64,000 bases of DNA from Planococcus salinus (GCF_003719725.1 NZ_RIAX01000008.1:62001-126000); one strand, 5' to 3'; positions 49,727 through 59,655 are shown, counted from the first letter of the stretch. The notes: a model not told the origin generated them from the letters alone. Made by a program: numbers and translations.

Positions 49727-51328
49727 ATGAAAGAATGGTGGAAGAACGCGGTGGTTTACCAGATTTATCCGAGAAGTTTCAAGGATTCAAACGGTGATGG
49801 AATCGGGGATTTGCAAGGCATCATCCAAAAACTTGATTACCTGGAAGAGCTGGGCATCGACGTGATCTGGCTGTCACCGGTCTATGATTCGCCCAACGAC
49901 GATAACGGGTACGATGTCCGTCATTATCACAAAATCATGAAAGAATTCGGCACAATGGATGACTTCGATGAACTGCTCGAAAACGTGCATAAAAAAGGTA
50001 TGCGGCTGATTATGGATCTGGTGGTCAATCATACATCAGATGAGCACGATTGGTTCCGGTCCCGGCCGGACATGTATATCTGGCGTGACAAGCCGAACAA
50101 CTGGCGTTCGTTTTTTGGGGGCTCTGCCTGGCAGTACGATGAAGCACGTGGACAGTATTATTTACATTTGTTTTCAAAAAAGCAACCCGATTTAAACTGG
50201 GAGAAAGAAGGTGTCCGCCAAGCAATCTATGCAATGATGCGCTGGTGGCTGGATAAAGGAATTGATGGATTTCGGATGGATGTCATCAATATGCTGTCAA
50301 AAGATCAGCGTTTTCCGGACGGACCGGCAGGTGACGGCACTGCTTATTTCATCAATGGGCCTAAAATCCATCATTATCTGAAAGAGATGAACGATGAAGT
50401 GCTTTGCCATTACGACATTGTAACGGTGGGAGAGACTCCGCAGACAGGTCCTGAAGAAGGGTTGCGCTATACCAGTCCGGAAAGCAGGGAATTGAATATG
50501 ATTTTTACGTTTGAACATATGGGGGTGGATCAGGAATTGGGTAACAAATGGCAACCCCGAACCTATTCGTTGGTTGAATTGAGGAAAATCCTGGAGAAAT
50601 GGCAATCGGCTTTTCAAGAAAAAGGGTGGAACAGCTTGTATTGGAACAACCATGACCAGCCCCGGTCAGTTTCCCGGTTTGGTGATGATCATGTATACCG
50701 TGTGGAATCGGCCAAAATGCTGGCGACTTGCCTGTTTTTCATGCGCGGAACCCCTTTTATCTATCAGGGAGAAGAATTGGGTATGACCAATATTCAATAT
50801 GAAGGCATTGAAAAGTATAAAGATATTGAAACGCTCAATCATTATCATGAGCAGCGGAAGCAAGGCAGGAGCCATGAGAAAATCATGCAGGAAATTTATC
50901 GCAGAGGACGTGACAATGCACGGACGCCGATGCAATGGACAAGCGGGCCGAATGCCGGTTTTACCACAGGCGTTCCATGGATTGACATCAACTCCAATTA
51001 TAGAAGCATCAATACTGAAAGCCGCCATCATCCACAATCAATCTTCGCCTATTACCAAGCACTTATCAGTCTCCGGAAAAAGCTTCCTGTCCTCATTGCA
51101 GGAGACTTTATGCTTTTTCACAAAGAAGATGAAGAAGTTTTTGCCTATGAAAGAAAGACAGAGACAGAGCATTTAATCGTTTACTGCAATTTTTCAACAA
51201 ACACAAGAAGCTTTGAACAACCGGACGGAGAGGTCCTGATCGGCAATTACAGTAAGCCGGCCAGAGGGAAAAGACTCACGCTGCGGCCATATGAAGCGCT
51301 TGTCTTTTACCGGCAATCAGAAACTTAG
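49727..51328 (+). CDS. Alpha-glucosidase (GH13, oligo-1,6-glucosidase type)
   Basis: 533 residues from ATG 49727 (GGGAGGAG upstream). GH13 regions are clear: start WWKNAVVYQIYPRSFKDSNGD, region I DLVVNHTSDEH, nucleophile Asp in GFRMDVINM, acid/base Glu in TVGETP and the third Asp in NNHDQPRSVSR. VINM after the nucleophile is the usual pattern of alpha-1,6/1,4-glucosidases of subfamily 31. It hydrolyses isomaltose-type or other alpha-glucosides in the cytoplasm. A second homologue lies at 54205-55824. A sirtuin gene converges on its 3' end. Confidence 0.92.
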   Translation: MKEWWKNAVVYQIYPRSFKDSNGDGIGDLQGIIQKLDYLEELGIDVIWLSPVYDSPNDDNGYDVRHYHKIMKEFGTMDDFDELLENVHKKGMRLIMDLVVNHTSDEHDWFRSRPDMYIWRDKPNNWRSFFGGSAWQYDEARGQYYLHLFSKKQPDLNWEKEGVRQAIYAMMRWWLDKGIDGFRMDVINMLSKDQRFPDGPAGDGTAYFINGPKIHHYLKEMNDEVLCHYDIVTVGETPQTGPEEGLRYTSPESRELNMIFTFEHMGVDQELGNKWQPRTYSLVELRKILEKWQSAFQEKGWNSLYWNNHDQPRSVSRFGDDHVYRVESAKMLATCLFFMRGTPFIYQGEELGMTNIQYEGIEKYKDIETLNHYHEQRKQGRSHEKIMQEIYRRGRDNARTPMQWTSGPNAGFTTGVPWIDINSNYRSINTESRHHPQSIFAYYQALISLRKKLPVLIAGDFMLFHKEDEEVFAYERKTETEHLIVYCNFSTNTRSFEQPDGEVLIGNYSKPARGKRLTLRPYEALVFYRQSET

Positions 51329-51350
51329 CCAGACAACAGGTCTTATTCAC

Positions 51351-52064
51351 TCACTTCAAAAGTCCATCCCACTCTTCCAGCACTTCTCCAATATTACGCT
51401 CATGAATGACTTCATCTGCATAATCGTCGAACGGAGTGGACTCCCGGTTAACAATGACGAGCCGTGCTCCGTTTTCTTTGGCGACCAGCGGGAACTGATT
51501 GGCTGGTGAAACGGACAGTGATGAACCGAGCACAATGAATAAATCAGCTCGTTCCGCTTCCTGCAAAGCCATGTCAAACGGGTCTCCAGGCAGCATTTCT
51601 CCAAACAGCACAACAGACGGACGCAGTAAACCGCCGCATGTACAACGGGCTTCTCCGTCCAAAAATTCTTCGCTGTTGTAACTGGTGCCACATGATTGGC
51701 AATGGACTTTTTGCAGTGTACCGTGAAGTTCTGCTACGTTTTCGCTGCCTGCCTGCTGATGAAAACCGTCGACGTTCTGTGTGATGATTGACTGGACAAG
51801 TCCCTGCTTTTGCCATTGAGCCAAATATCTATGGCCTTTGTTTGGTTCAAATTCTTTTACTCCGAGCACCCGTTTCCGGTAAAAGTCGATGAATTCTTCA
51901 GCATTGTCGTTCAATGCCTGGACACTGGCTACCTGGCTCGGATCTTTTTGTTGCCACAAGCCCTGATTTGCTGAACGGAAATCAGGAAGGCCGCTTTCAG
52001 TCGACATCCCGGCACCGGTGAAGACGACGGTATAATTTGCTTCGTTCAACCAGTTTTTCTTCAT
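51351..52064 (-). CDS. cobB: NAD-dependent protein deacylase, sirtuin
   Basis: About 237 residues from ATG 52064 (a TTG at 52094 after AAAGGA is an alternative). Motifs: NAD-binding FTGAGMSTESGLPDFRS, catalytic ITQNVDGFHQQAG and AELHGT with the general-base His, and zinc ligands CQSC and CTCG about 20 residues apart. It removes acyl groups from lysines, making nicotinamide. Located antisense between two plus-strand sugar genes; operon membership is unlikely, though acetyl-CoA-linked control of sugar enzymes is possible. Confidence 0.9.
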   Translation of the reverse strand: MKKNWLNEANYTVVFTGAGMSTESGLPDFRSANQGLWQQKDPSQVASVQALNDNAEEFIDFYRKRVLGVKEFEPNKGHRYLAQWQKQGLVQSIITQNVDGFHQQAGSENVAELHGTLQKVHCQSCGTSYNSEEFLDGEARCTCGGLLRPSVVLFGEMLPGDPFDMALQEAERADLFIVLGSSLSVSPANQFPLVAKENGARLVIVNRESTPFDDYADEVIHERNIGEVLEEWDGLLK

Positions 52065-52145
52065 CCTTCGCTCACATTCCTTTCTGTTTTGCAAATTTTC
52101 CTTTGTTCATGTCATACCACTTGTATAAGAAGGGTAACCAAAAAT

Positions 52146-52265
52146 ATGGAAGATATTAAAGGGAAAAACAATGAGAATATTGAAATAACTAGTGAAGGCG
52201 AAATAATGGAATTCACTTTTCGCATTGTCCAGTCTGCAGAAAGCGTCCGCTGTAATGAAATTTAA
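52146..52265 (+). CDS. Possible 39-aa small protein
   Basis: An ATG frame of 39 codons, acidic N-terminally (MEDIKGKNNENIEITSEGE), preceded loosely by AAGGG. There is no homology or strong ribosome binding site, so it is doubtful. The surrounding 52065-52306 holds nothing else obvious. Confidence 0.22.
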   Translation: MEDIKGKNNENIEITSEGEIMEFTFRIVQSAESVRCNEI

Positions 52266-52306
52266 AGACAACGGGCAGCATTGCTCTGAATCGAGGGAGG
52301 AATTTG

Positions 52307-53266
52307 ATGAAGTACGGAAGGTTAGGGTCTACAGGATTACAGGTTTCAAACTTAAGTTTGGGAACCATGGCATTCGGTCGTTGGATTGATGAACAGGCTT
52401 CGGTGGAAATCTTGGACACCGCCTTGGATGCCGGGATCAATTTAATTGATACAGCGAATTTTTATGGCAAAGGCCAGAATGAGGCGTTCATACACGGTAC
52501 AGGAGAGTCAGAGGAAATAATCGGGCGGTATTTGAAAGGGAGACGGGAAAAGGTTGTACTGGCTACAAAGGTCGGTTTGCCGATGGGCAAAGATGTAAAT
52601 GACCGCGGCTTATCCAGGTTTCATATCATGCGAGAGATTGAACATTCCCTGCGCCGTCTTCAAACGGATTATATCGACCTTTACCAGGTTCATCGTTTTG
52701 ATGAACGTACACCAATTGAAGAAACTTTATCAGCATTAACTGATTTGGTGAAGCAGGGAAAGGTGCGCTATATCGGCTGCTCGAATTTTGCAGCTTGGCA
52801 AATGGCCAAAGCAGATGGCATCAGCAAGCTTCAAGGATTGGAACGCTTCGTATCTTCCCAGTCGCAGTACAATCTGTTGTCGCGTGAACTGGAACAGGAA
52901 GTGATTCCGTTTTGCCTGTCTGAAGAAGTTGGGCTGTTGGTTTACAGCCCGATGGCGCGTGGCGTGTTATCCGGCAAATACAAATCAAAAGAAGACATGC
53001 CGGAAGGAAGCCGTGCAGCGAAAGGGGAAGCACTCATACAAAAATATTTCACTGATGAGAATTTTGAACGGGTGGCCCAATACCGGAAAATGGCGCAAGA
53101 ATATGATGTCAATATGTCGCAATTTTCTCTTTCCTGGATATTGAATCAGCCTGCAGTCACGACTGCACTTGTCGGAGCCAGTAAACCTCATCATGTAACA
53201 GATGCCATCCAAATAGCTGATTGGAAATGGATCGATGAATTGAGAGAACAAGTAAACAGGATATAA
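52307..53266 (+). CDS. Aldo/keto reductase
   Basis: 319 residues; GGGAGG sits before ATG 52307. Catalytic residues: Asp/Tyr in LIDTANFYGKGQNE, Lys in VVLATKVGLPM, His in YQVHRFDERTP. The NADPH loop is ALVGASKPHHVTDA. Similar to YdbC/Tas/IolS-type potassium-channel-beta-like reductases that act on sugars or small aldehydes. It is followed 36 bases later by a ROK kinase and then an alpha-glucosidase, so it may belong to sugar metabolism. Confidence 0.87.
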   Translation: MKYGRLGSTGLQVSNLSLGTMAFGRWIDEQASVEILDTALDAGINLIDTANFYGKGQNEAFIHGTGESEEIIGRYLKGRREKVVLATKVGLPMGKDVNDRGLSRFHIMREIEHSLRRLQTDYIDLYQVHRFDERTPIEETLSALTDLVKQGKVRYIGCSNFAAWQMAKADGISKLQGLERFVSSQSQYNLLSRELEQEVIPFCLSEEVGLLVYSPMARGVLSGKYKSKEDMPEGSRAAKGEALIQKYFTDENFERVAQYRKMAQEYDVNMSQFSLSWILNQPAVTTALVGASKPHHVTDAIQIADWKWIDELREQVNRI

Positions 53267-53302
53267 GCTGCGATTCTTCACGGACAAAGATAGGAGGGCC
53301 TT

Positions 53303-54178
53303 ATGGCAAAAGAACTGGGTGTTGACATTGGCGGAACGAAAATCCGCATAGCGATTGTCGAACAGGATGGCCGCTTGTCTTTTGATAAAAAAATACCAAC
53401 AGAATTGCCGCTGTATCCTTATTTGGAACAGCAATTGCTGGGAGTTCTGGCAGATCACCCGGAGATTGAAGCGATTGGCATCGGAACCCACGGGTTTATC
53501 GATCCGGTAAAAGGATATGTCATCTATGCGACCGAAACGCTTCCAGGATGGACCGGCACACCGGTCAAGAGGTTATTGGAGAAAGCTACCGGCAGGCGTG
53601 TTGAAGTGGACAATGATGCAAATTGCGCGGCACTTGCAGAAGCAAAATTTGGTGCGGCGAAGGGTTACAGCAGGATTGTCTGCCTGACTCTTGGAACCGG
53701 TCTTGGAGGGGGCATCTTATGGGACGGCAAGCTGTTGAATGGAGGCCCCCACGGAGGAGCTGCGGAAATCGGCCATATGATCCTGCATCCCGGTGGAGTC
53801 CGGTGTACGTGCGGGCGAAGAGGATGCTTCGAACAATATCTTTCAGGAACAGCGCTCAAGAGAAAGATATGGGAGGCGGAATTGAAGATTTCACCGCAGC
53901 AACTATTTGAATCCGCTCAGTCTGACAAGCAGGCTGCCCGAATTTCAGATGAATTCACAACTGATTTGGCCGTTGCCATCAGTACGCTGCAAGCTGCTTT
54001 TGACATGGAAGTGCTGGTAATCGGCGGGGGCGTATCAGATTCGGCGCCGTTATGGATTGATCAGATGACAGAGAAGCTGAAAGGCTTACAGCTGCATCCC
54101 TTGGACATCAGAATAGCGCATTTCGGAAATGAAGCAGGTGTGCTGGGAGCTGCATTACTGGTTCAGGACAACGGTTAA
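53303..54178 (+). CDS. ROK family sugar kinase
   Basis: 291 residues. The ATP motif near the N terminus is GVDIGGTKIRIAIVE, the catalytic Asp lies in VDNDANCAALAE (about 108), and the zinc site is HMILHPGG then CTCGRRGCFEQYLSG. This fits glucokinase or fructokinase-type ROK kinases rather than repressors, as there is no N-terminal helix-turn-helix. It would phosphorylate the glucose released by the flanking alpha-glucosidases. GGAGG precedes ATG 53303. Confidence 0.9.
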   Translation: MAKELGVDIGGTKIRIAIVEQDGRLSFDKKIPTELPLYPYLEQQLLGVLADHPEIEAIGIGTHGFIDPVKGYVIYATETLPGWTGTPVKRLLEKATGRRVEVDNDANCAALAEAKFGAAKGYSRIVCLTLGTGLGGGILWDGKLLNGGPHGGAAEIGHMILHPGGVRCTCGRRGCFEQYLSGTALKRKIWEAELKISPQQLFESAQSDKQAARISDEFTTDLAVAISTLQAAFDMEVLVIGGGVSDSAPLWIDQMTEKLKGLQLHPLDIRIAHFGNEAGVLGAALLVQDNG

Positions 54179-54204
54179 ACCGCTTTTGCGGGGAGGGGAA
54201 AGCG

Positions 54205-55824
54205 ATGAAGAGAACGTGGTGGAAAGAAGCGGTGGTATATCAAGTGTATCCACGCAGTTTCTATGATACTGACGGGGATGGCCTCGGTGACTTGAAAGGT
54301 GTATTTGACAAGCTGGATTACCTGGAAGAGCTTGGCGTCGATATTATCTGGTTGAGTCCGATGTACAAATCCCCCAATGTCGACAACGGTTATGACGTCA
54401 GTGATTATTATGACATCATGGAAGAAATGGGAACCATGGAGGATTTCGATCGGCTATTGGAAGAAGTTCATGCGCGCGGCATGAAAATGATTCTGGATCT
54501 GGTGCTGAATCACACGAGTGACCAGCATCCCTGGTTTATCGAATCACGATCGTCCCGTGGCAGTGAAAAAAGAGACTGGTACGTGTGGCGTGACGAACCG
54601 ACCAACTGGGAAAGCATTTTCAGTGGTCCTGCCTGGACTTATGAGGAAAAGACCGGCCAGTACTACCTTCACCTTTACGCTGAGGCGCAGCCTGATTTGA
54701 ATTGGGAAAATCCGGAGGTGCGGCAAGCTTTATACGAAATGATCAATTGGTGGAGTGACAAAGGTGTGGATGGCTACCGTGTGGATGCCATCAGCCACAT
54801 TAAAAAAGATTATTCGGACATGCCAAACCCAGAAGGCAAGGAATATGTGCCGGCCTGGGAGAAAATGACGGATGTGGAAGGAATCCATGACTTCCTGGCT
54901 GAAATGAAAGAACAGACGTTTTCGAAGTATGATTTGATGACGGTCGGGGAAGCGAACGGCGTGACGCCTGAAGAGATTGATGAATGGATCAGCGAAGAAA
55001 ACGGCAAGCTTGATATGGTGTTCCAGTTTCAGACATGGTATTTACGGAAACCTGACGAAGAAAGCGGTGTTAACGTAACGGCGTTGAAAGAGATTCTGAC
55101 ACGCTGGCAAAAAGAAGCACAGGATGTCGGCTGGAATGCTTTGTATGTTGAAAATCATGACCGCTCCCGGATCGTCTCCACTTGGGGAGACGATGGCAGG
55201 TACTGGAGGGAAAGTGCCCTGGCTATTGCTTTCACCTATTTTTTCATGCAGGGCACTCCATTTATCTACCAGGGGCAGGAAATCGGCATGACGAATGTGG
55301 ATTTCGACACGATCGATTTTTATGATGACATCAAAACCTTGAATCTGTACCGCTACAAACGGGCGGAAGGGCTGTCGCATGAAGCCGTGATGAAAATGGT
55401 CAAAAAAAGCGGTCGGGATCATTCGCGTACTCCAATGCAGTGGACCGACGGGGAAAATGCCGGTTTCTCAACAGGCAGTCCCTGGCTTGAAGTCAATCCC
55501 AATTACAAATGGATCAATGTCGAGAACCAGAAAAATGATCCGCAGTCCATTTTTTCATTCTACAAAAAAATGATTGCCCTGAGAAAAGAAAAAGAGGTCC
55601 TGATTTACGGCACGTATGAATTGGAAGAAGTGGGCTGTCCATCGGTATACGCCTATGTACGGGAAGATTCAAATGAAAAGCTGCTGATCATTTCCAATTT
55701 AAGCGGGGAACCGTGTATTTGGAATGCTCCCCGAAACGCTGATCTGTTGCTTGGCAATTACGAGACTGTCAATCATGTGGAACTGCAGCCATTCGAAGCG
55801 CGTGTATATCAATTGAGAATATGA
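54205..55824 (+). CDS. Alpha-glucosidase (GH13, oligo-1,6-glucosidase type), second copy
   Basis: 539 residues. Start TWWKEAVVYQVYPRSFYDTD, region I DLVLNHTSDQH, nucleophile Asp in GYRVDAISH, acid/base Glu in TVGEANG and third Asp in VENHDRSRIVS. After the nucleophile it has AISH, where the first copy has VINM, so the substrate range may differ (for example sucrose- or trehalose-type bonds versus alpha-1,6). GGGGAGGGG precedes the ATG, 26 bases after the kinase gene: likely one operon, AKR-kinase-glucosidase. No sugar transporter is seen in this region. Confidence 0.92.
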   Translation: MKRTWWKEAVVYQVYPRSFYDTDGDGLGDLKGVFDKLDYLEELGVDIIWLSPMYKSPNVDNGYDVSDYYDIMEEMGTMEDFDRLLEEVHARGMKMILDLVLNHTSDQHPWFIESRSSRGSEKRDWYVWRDEPTNWESIFSGPAWTYEEKTGQYYLHLYAEAQPDLNWENPEVRQALYEMINWWSDKGVDGYRVDAISHIKKDYSDMPNPEGKEYVPAWEKMTDVEGIHDFLAEMKEQTFSKYDLMTVGEANGVTPEEIDEWISEENGKLDMVFQFQTWYLRKPDEESGVNVTALKEILTRWQKEAQDVGWNALYVENHDRSRIVSTWGDDGRYWRESALAIAFTYFFMQGTPFIYQGQEIGMTNVDFDTIDFYDDIKTLNLYRYKRAEGLSHEAVMKMVKKSGRDHSRTPMQWTDGENAGFSTGSPWLEVNPNYKWINVENQKNDPQSIFSFYKKMIALRKEKEVLIYGTYELEEVGCPSVYAYVREDSNEKLLIISNLSGEPCIWNAPRNADLLLGNYETVNHVELQPFEARVYQLRI

Positions 55825-56012
55825 AAGTGAAAATGTATCCTCGCTCGTTTATGAACGCAGAGAAAGAAAAGGATAGACTTGGGATGGACAGACAAAAAGT
55901 CTGTTGCTGAACTGCTTTTCCATTGTAAACTGCAGAAACCAATGGAGAAGCAGGATCTATCCGGCGCGGACAATCCGGGAAACAGAAAAAGATTTGAAAA
56001 GGAGAGTATGAA

Positions 56013-56678
56013 ATGTACTATAAACGGCAGTATGTTTTTCAGGAGGGCAAGCCGGTTGAGGCTGTCGTGAGGAACTATGGACGGGAAGACTTCAAGGAAT
56101 TGATCACTATTCAGCAGGAGAGTTTCCCTCCCCCTTTTCCGTCCGACCTGTGGTGGAACGAAGAACAGCTGACCAATCACGTGGAACGTTATCCCGAAGG
56201 GGCATTATGCGTCGAAGTAGAAGGTGAAATGGCCGGGTCCATTACAGGCTTGTTGGTCGACTTCGATCCTGTAAAGCCGGAACATACATGGGAAGAAATA
56301 ACGGCAAACGGTTATATCCATACTCATCGACCGGAAGGCAAAACTTTATACATAGTGGATGTTTGCATCAAGCCCGAATTCCGTGCATTGAATTTAGGTA
56401 AGTTATTGATGCAGGGCATGTATGACCGGGTCATACATGATGGTTTGGAACGGGTTCTGGGAGGAGGACGGATGCCGGGATACCACCGCCACGCAGAGAA
56501 ACTGAGTCCACAACAGTATATTGAAAAAGTCATTGCCGGAGAATTGAAAGACCCCGTTATCTCATTTCTTCTGCGCACAGGACGTACTCCGGTGACTTTG
56601 ATTGGCAACTACCTGGAAGACGAAGAGTCCCATAACTTCGCCTTATTAATGGAATGGAAAAATCCGTTCAAGGGCTAG
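56013..56678 (+). CDS. GNAT family N-acetyltransferase
   Basis: 221 residues. AAAAGGAG lies before ATG 56013. The GNAT acetyl-CoA site is expected around LYIVDVCIKPEFRALNLGKL (residues near 110-130), with RALNLG as a variant of the R/QxxGxG/A loop. Long for a simple GNAT, with a C-terminal segment (PVISFLLRTGRTPVTLIGNY). Its N-terminal part reads like acetyltransferases seen near carbon-nitrogen hydrolases in other bacteria. Substrate unknown. It lies between sugar and ectoine genes, as a single gene. Confidence 0.8.
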   Translation: MYYKRQYVFQEGKPVEAVVRNYGREDFKELITIQQESFPPPFPSDLWWNEEQLTNHVERYPEGALCVEVEGEMAGSITGLLVDFDPVKPEHTWEEITANGYIHTHRPEGKTLYIVDVCIKPEFRALNLGKLLMQGMYDRVIHDGLERVLGGGRMPGYHRHAEKLSPQQYIEKVIAGELKDPVISFLLRTGRTPVTLIGNYLEDEESHNFALLMEWKNPFKG

Positions 56679-56782
56679 GCGCCTTCTTTCGGTCAGGAAA
56701 AGAACCAGGAGAAATTATGACAGTTAACTGAACAGTATGTTTCAATCTTCGTGACATCAAGGAATGGCGGGAGGGAACGGCA

Positions 56783-57772
56783 GTGACAGGAAAATTGGAG
56801 ATGAGGGATATCTGGCAGGCCAAAAAGCGGATTGCCCCTATTGTGGACAAAACGCCTTTGATAGAATCGCCGATATTGTCTGAGAAAATTGGAAGAAAAG
56901 TTTATTTAAAGCTGGAAACTGTCCATGATATCGGTGCTTTCAAAATACGGGGCGCAGCCAATAAAATACTCAGTTTGACGGAAGAGGAGAAGGTCCGGGG
57001 CGTTACCACCTATTCGACCGGTAACCACGGCATGGCCGTGGCGTTTGTGGCGAAACAATTGGGCATCAAAGCGGTTGTCTGCATCTCAAACCGTGTCCCA
57101 TCAGCGAAAGTGGCTTCTTTGAAAAGTTATGGAGCAAGAATTGAAGTTGTGGGAGAAAGCCAGGACGCGGCAGGGGTACGTTGCTATGAATTGCAGGAAA
57201 CGGAAGGGATGACTGTCATCGAACCATTTGACGACCCGGACGTGATAGCTGGCCAGGGAACAATCGGGCTTGAATTACTGGAAGAGTTGCCTACTGTGAC
57301 GGATGTCGTTGTGCCATTGTCGGGCGGGGGATTAGTTTCAGGAATTGGATTGGCAGTGAAATCGAATAATCCGTCCATTCAAGTGACAGGTGTTTCGATG
57401 GAGAAGTCGGCTGTCATGTATGAGAGCTTGAAAGCCGGAAAGCCAGTGGAGATGGAGGAAACCGAAACTTTGGCGGACAGCCTTCTCGGTGGAATCGGAC
57501 TTGCAAACCGCTATACATTCGATATGTGCAGCCGCTATATGGATCATACCTTGCTGATTCCGGAACAAGACATTGCGTTCGCGATGGCCTACATGGTCCA
57601 TCATCACCGGCTTATTATGGAAGGGGCCGCATCGACGGGTATTGCTGCGGTGTTGGGGAACAAACTCCAGGAGCAAAAAGGAGACGTGGCAATTATCATC
57701 AGTGGACACAACGTTGACTTTTCGGTGTTACTGCAAGTGATGGAGCAATATAAAGCTGAAAATGGGCTGTAA
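56783..57772 (+). CDS. eutB: EutB-like PLP-dependent hydroxyectoine-utilisation dehydratase
   Basis: 329 residues from GTG 56783 (GGAGGG 7 bases upstream). It is a threonine dehydratase-type fold: PLP Lys in DIGAFKIRGAANK (about 55), phosphate loop VPLSGGGLVSGIG, and the Ser/Asn region TYSTGNHGMAVAF. Unlike biosynthetic threonine deaminase it has no ACT domain. In ectoine-degrading bacteria, EutB homologues of this size are encoded with EutC and DoeA, as here, and are implicated in the hydroxyectoine branch. A general serine/threonine ammonia-lyase is the alternative; context favours EutB. Confidence 0.8.
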   Translation: MTGKLEMRDIWQAKKRIAPIVDKTPLIESPILSEKIGRKVYLKLETVHDIGAFKIRGAANKILSLTEEEKVRGVTTYSTGNHGMAVAFVAKQLGIKAVVCISNRVPSAKVASLKSYGARIEVVGESQDAAGVRCYELQETEGMTVIEPFDDPDVIAGQGTIGLELLEELPTVTDVVVPLSGGGLVSGIGLAVKSNNPSIQVTGVSMEKSAVMYESLKAGKPVEMEETETLADSLLGGIGLANRYTFDMCSRYMDHTLLIPEQDIAFAMAYMVHHHRLIMEGAASTGIAAVLGNKLQEQKGDVAIIISGHNVDFSVLLQVMEQYKAENGL

Positions 57773-57816
57773 CCGCTTTGCTTTCTGCTTTTCTTCTCCT
57801 CTCAAGCAGAGACGAA

Positions 57817-57825
57817 TGTTATAAT
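57817..57825 (+). promoter_or_regulatory. Extended -10 promoter of the PucR-type gene
   Basis: TGTTATAAT (TG-n-TATAAT), 49 bases before ATG 57874; no good -35. Confidence 0.5.
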
Positions 57826-57873
57826 GGACGCAAATTATCCAGAATATAGTTGAATGATGTTTGGGGGGATGGC

Positions 57874-59577
57874 ATGAGTCTGTCAATGGAGGATGTATTG
57901 CAATATGAGATATTAAAGAATGTGCGGGTGGTGGCAGGAAAGGAATTCCTTAGTGATCGACCGGTTCAATGGGTGTCTGTCATCGAAATGCCTGTCGAAA
58001 ATTTTGTCCGTAAAAACGAACTCGTATTGACGACGGCAATCGGGTGCCGTCACGATGTAGAGGCATTCCGTTCGTTTGTGTCGGATGTGATCAATTCCGA
58101 GGCCTCGGCATTGATGATCGCTGTAGGAAGGCACGTGTATGATATTCCGAAAGAGGTTATCGAGCTGGCGGAAGCAAATGATTTTATCCTGATTGAAATT
58201 CCATGGGAAACACGTTTCGCCACCATCATAGAAGCGGTGATGAAAGATATTAACGACATTCATCATAAAGACCGGACCAAATCGGAAAAAGCACAGCAAG
58301 AGCTGCTGATGCTGATTTTGAATAATTCCGAGTTGAAAACCATTTCGAAGTATATCCAGCGGCATATCGGTTTTCCAATTGTTATTACTGATCGGAGAGG
58401 CTCCATCCAGGAAACCAACGGCCATTCTCATGCATTTATCGATAAGTGGCAGAATTATGTGCTGGAAGGCATTGTCCCTTTATCAAAGGAACAGCATATA
58501 GCGAGCCAGGATCCCATGGCGCAAAAATTACGGGTTGTCGATACAGCTGATCACAAGCTGCTGCAAATTCCGATTTTCCAGGCAATTGGCGGTCCTCAAG
58601 GCTATATATTCGTCATCCTGCCGGCTGATATATCGATCGAGTCGTATTTGACAGTATACCGGATGAATGTACTGGAACATGCGGCGACAACGATTTCTCT
58701 TTGGTTATCAAGACAAAATGCCATCGAAGCGACGAAAATCAGTATGCGGAGTGATTTTGTCCATGAACTGGCCAAAGGCAGTTTCACTACTGCAGACGAA
58801 GCGAATTCAAGGGCCAAAATGCTTGGGTATGACTTGCAGTTGCCGTACACCTGCATCATCGGTTATCCCGAAAACTTCAAAGAACTGTTTGAGAAGCGGA
58901 AACGGGAGTATGATTCCTTTACACAATGGACTGAGAGTATGGTGCGTTATATCGAAGAGGAAATTCTGTATGCAGCAAAATCATTGAAAAGGGAAATCAT
59001 GTTTACTTATCAAGGGGAAAATTTGCTGATTTATTTGGAAAAACCACCGGTTGCTGAACACGAAAATAAACTCAACTTCCTGGATCTTGTTGACCGGCGG
59101 CTGAGAAATCTGTTGCCGGAAGTTGTCATTTCCTGGGGAATCGGGGACTATGTTGAAGGATTCCAGGGCTTGGCTCAAAGTTACCAGCATGCATTGCTGG
59201 CACTCAGTATTGGCAGGCGGAAAAAAGGCAAGGGTCAGCGGACATTATATGAAAACACACGGGTTGACCGTATCCTGCTGACGTTGACGAAAAACGAAGA
59301 AATGAAAGATATCATCACATCGACGATTGAACCGCTGGTCCGTTATGACGAGCAGCGGCAGATGGATTTGATCGGTACATTCATTGCATACAATCAGTAC
59401 CACGGCAATGTCAGCCAAACATCAAGAGCTCTGAATCTGCATCGGCAATCGCTTCTTTACCGGCTCCGTAAAATCGAATCATTGACGGGATTGTCCTTGG
59501 TGGATCCCGATGATTTATTTTTACTGGATTTGAGCATCAAAACCTGGAAAATTGGTATGTCAGGGAACGCCAACTGA
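57874..59577 (+). CDS. PucR family transcriptional regulator, candidate ectoine regulator
   Basis: 567 residues from ATG 57874 after GGGGGG. The N-terminal PucR domain (about 1-125) contains the characteristic VQWVSVIEMPVENFVRKNEL and LTTAIG; a middle GAF/GGDEF-like region follows; the C-terminal helix-turn-helix (about 500-560) is HGNVSQTSRALNLHRQSLLYRLRK. PucR proteins often sense intermediates of nitrogen compounds. Located between eutB and doeA, it is a natural regulator of this cluster. Most ectoine clusters described elsewhere use a GntR/MocR-type regulator (EnuR), so this would be a different solution. A terminator separates it from doeA. Confidence 0.85.
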   Translation: MSLSMEDVLQYEILKNVRVVAGKEFLSDRPVQWVSVIEMPVENFVRKNELVLTTAIGCRHDVEAFRSFVSDVINSEASALMIAVGRHVYDIPKEVIELAEANDFILIEIPWETRFATIIEAVMKDINDIHHKDRTKSEKAQQELLMLILNNSELKTISKYIQRHIGFPIVITDRRGSIQETNGHSHAFIDKWQNYVLEGIVPLSKEQHIASQDPMAQKLRVVDTADHKLLQIPIFQAIGGPQGYIFVILPADISIESYLTVYRMNVLEHAATTISLWLSRQNAIEATKISMRSDFVHELAKGSFTTADEANSRAKMLGYDLQLPYTCIIGYPENFKELFEKRKREYDSFTQWTESMVRYIEEEILYAAKSLKREIMFTYQGENLLIYLEKPPVAEHENKLNFLDLVDRRLRNLLPEVVISWGIGDYVEGFQGLAQSYQHALLALSIGRRKKGKGQRTLYENTRVDRILLTLTKNEEMKDIITSTIEPLVRYDEQRQMDLIGTFIAYNQYHGNVSQTSRALNLHRQSLLYRLRKIESLTGLSLVDPDDLFLLDLSIKTWKIGMSGNAN

Positions 59578-59590
59578 CCCAGAAAATAAG

Positions 59591-59637
59591 AAACCGTCAT
59601 GAAACTGGTGAGTACCGGTCTTCACGACGGTTTTTCG
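59591..59637 (+). terminator. Rho-independent terminator after the PucR-type gene
   Basis: AAACCGTC-A-TGAA pairs with TTCA-C-GACGGTTT, followed by T-run. Confidence 0.75.
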
Positions 59638-59655
59638 TTTGGGAATTATTAGACT

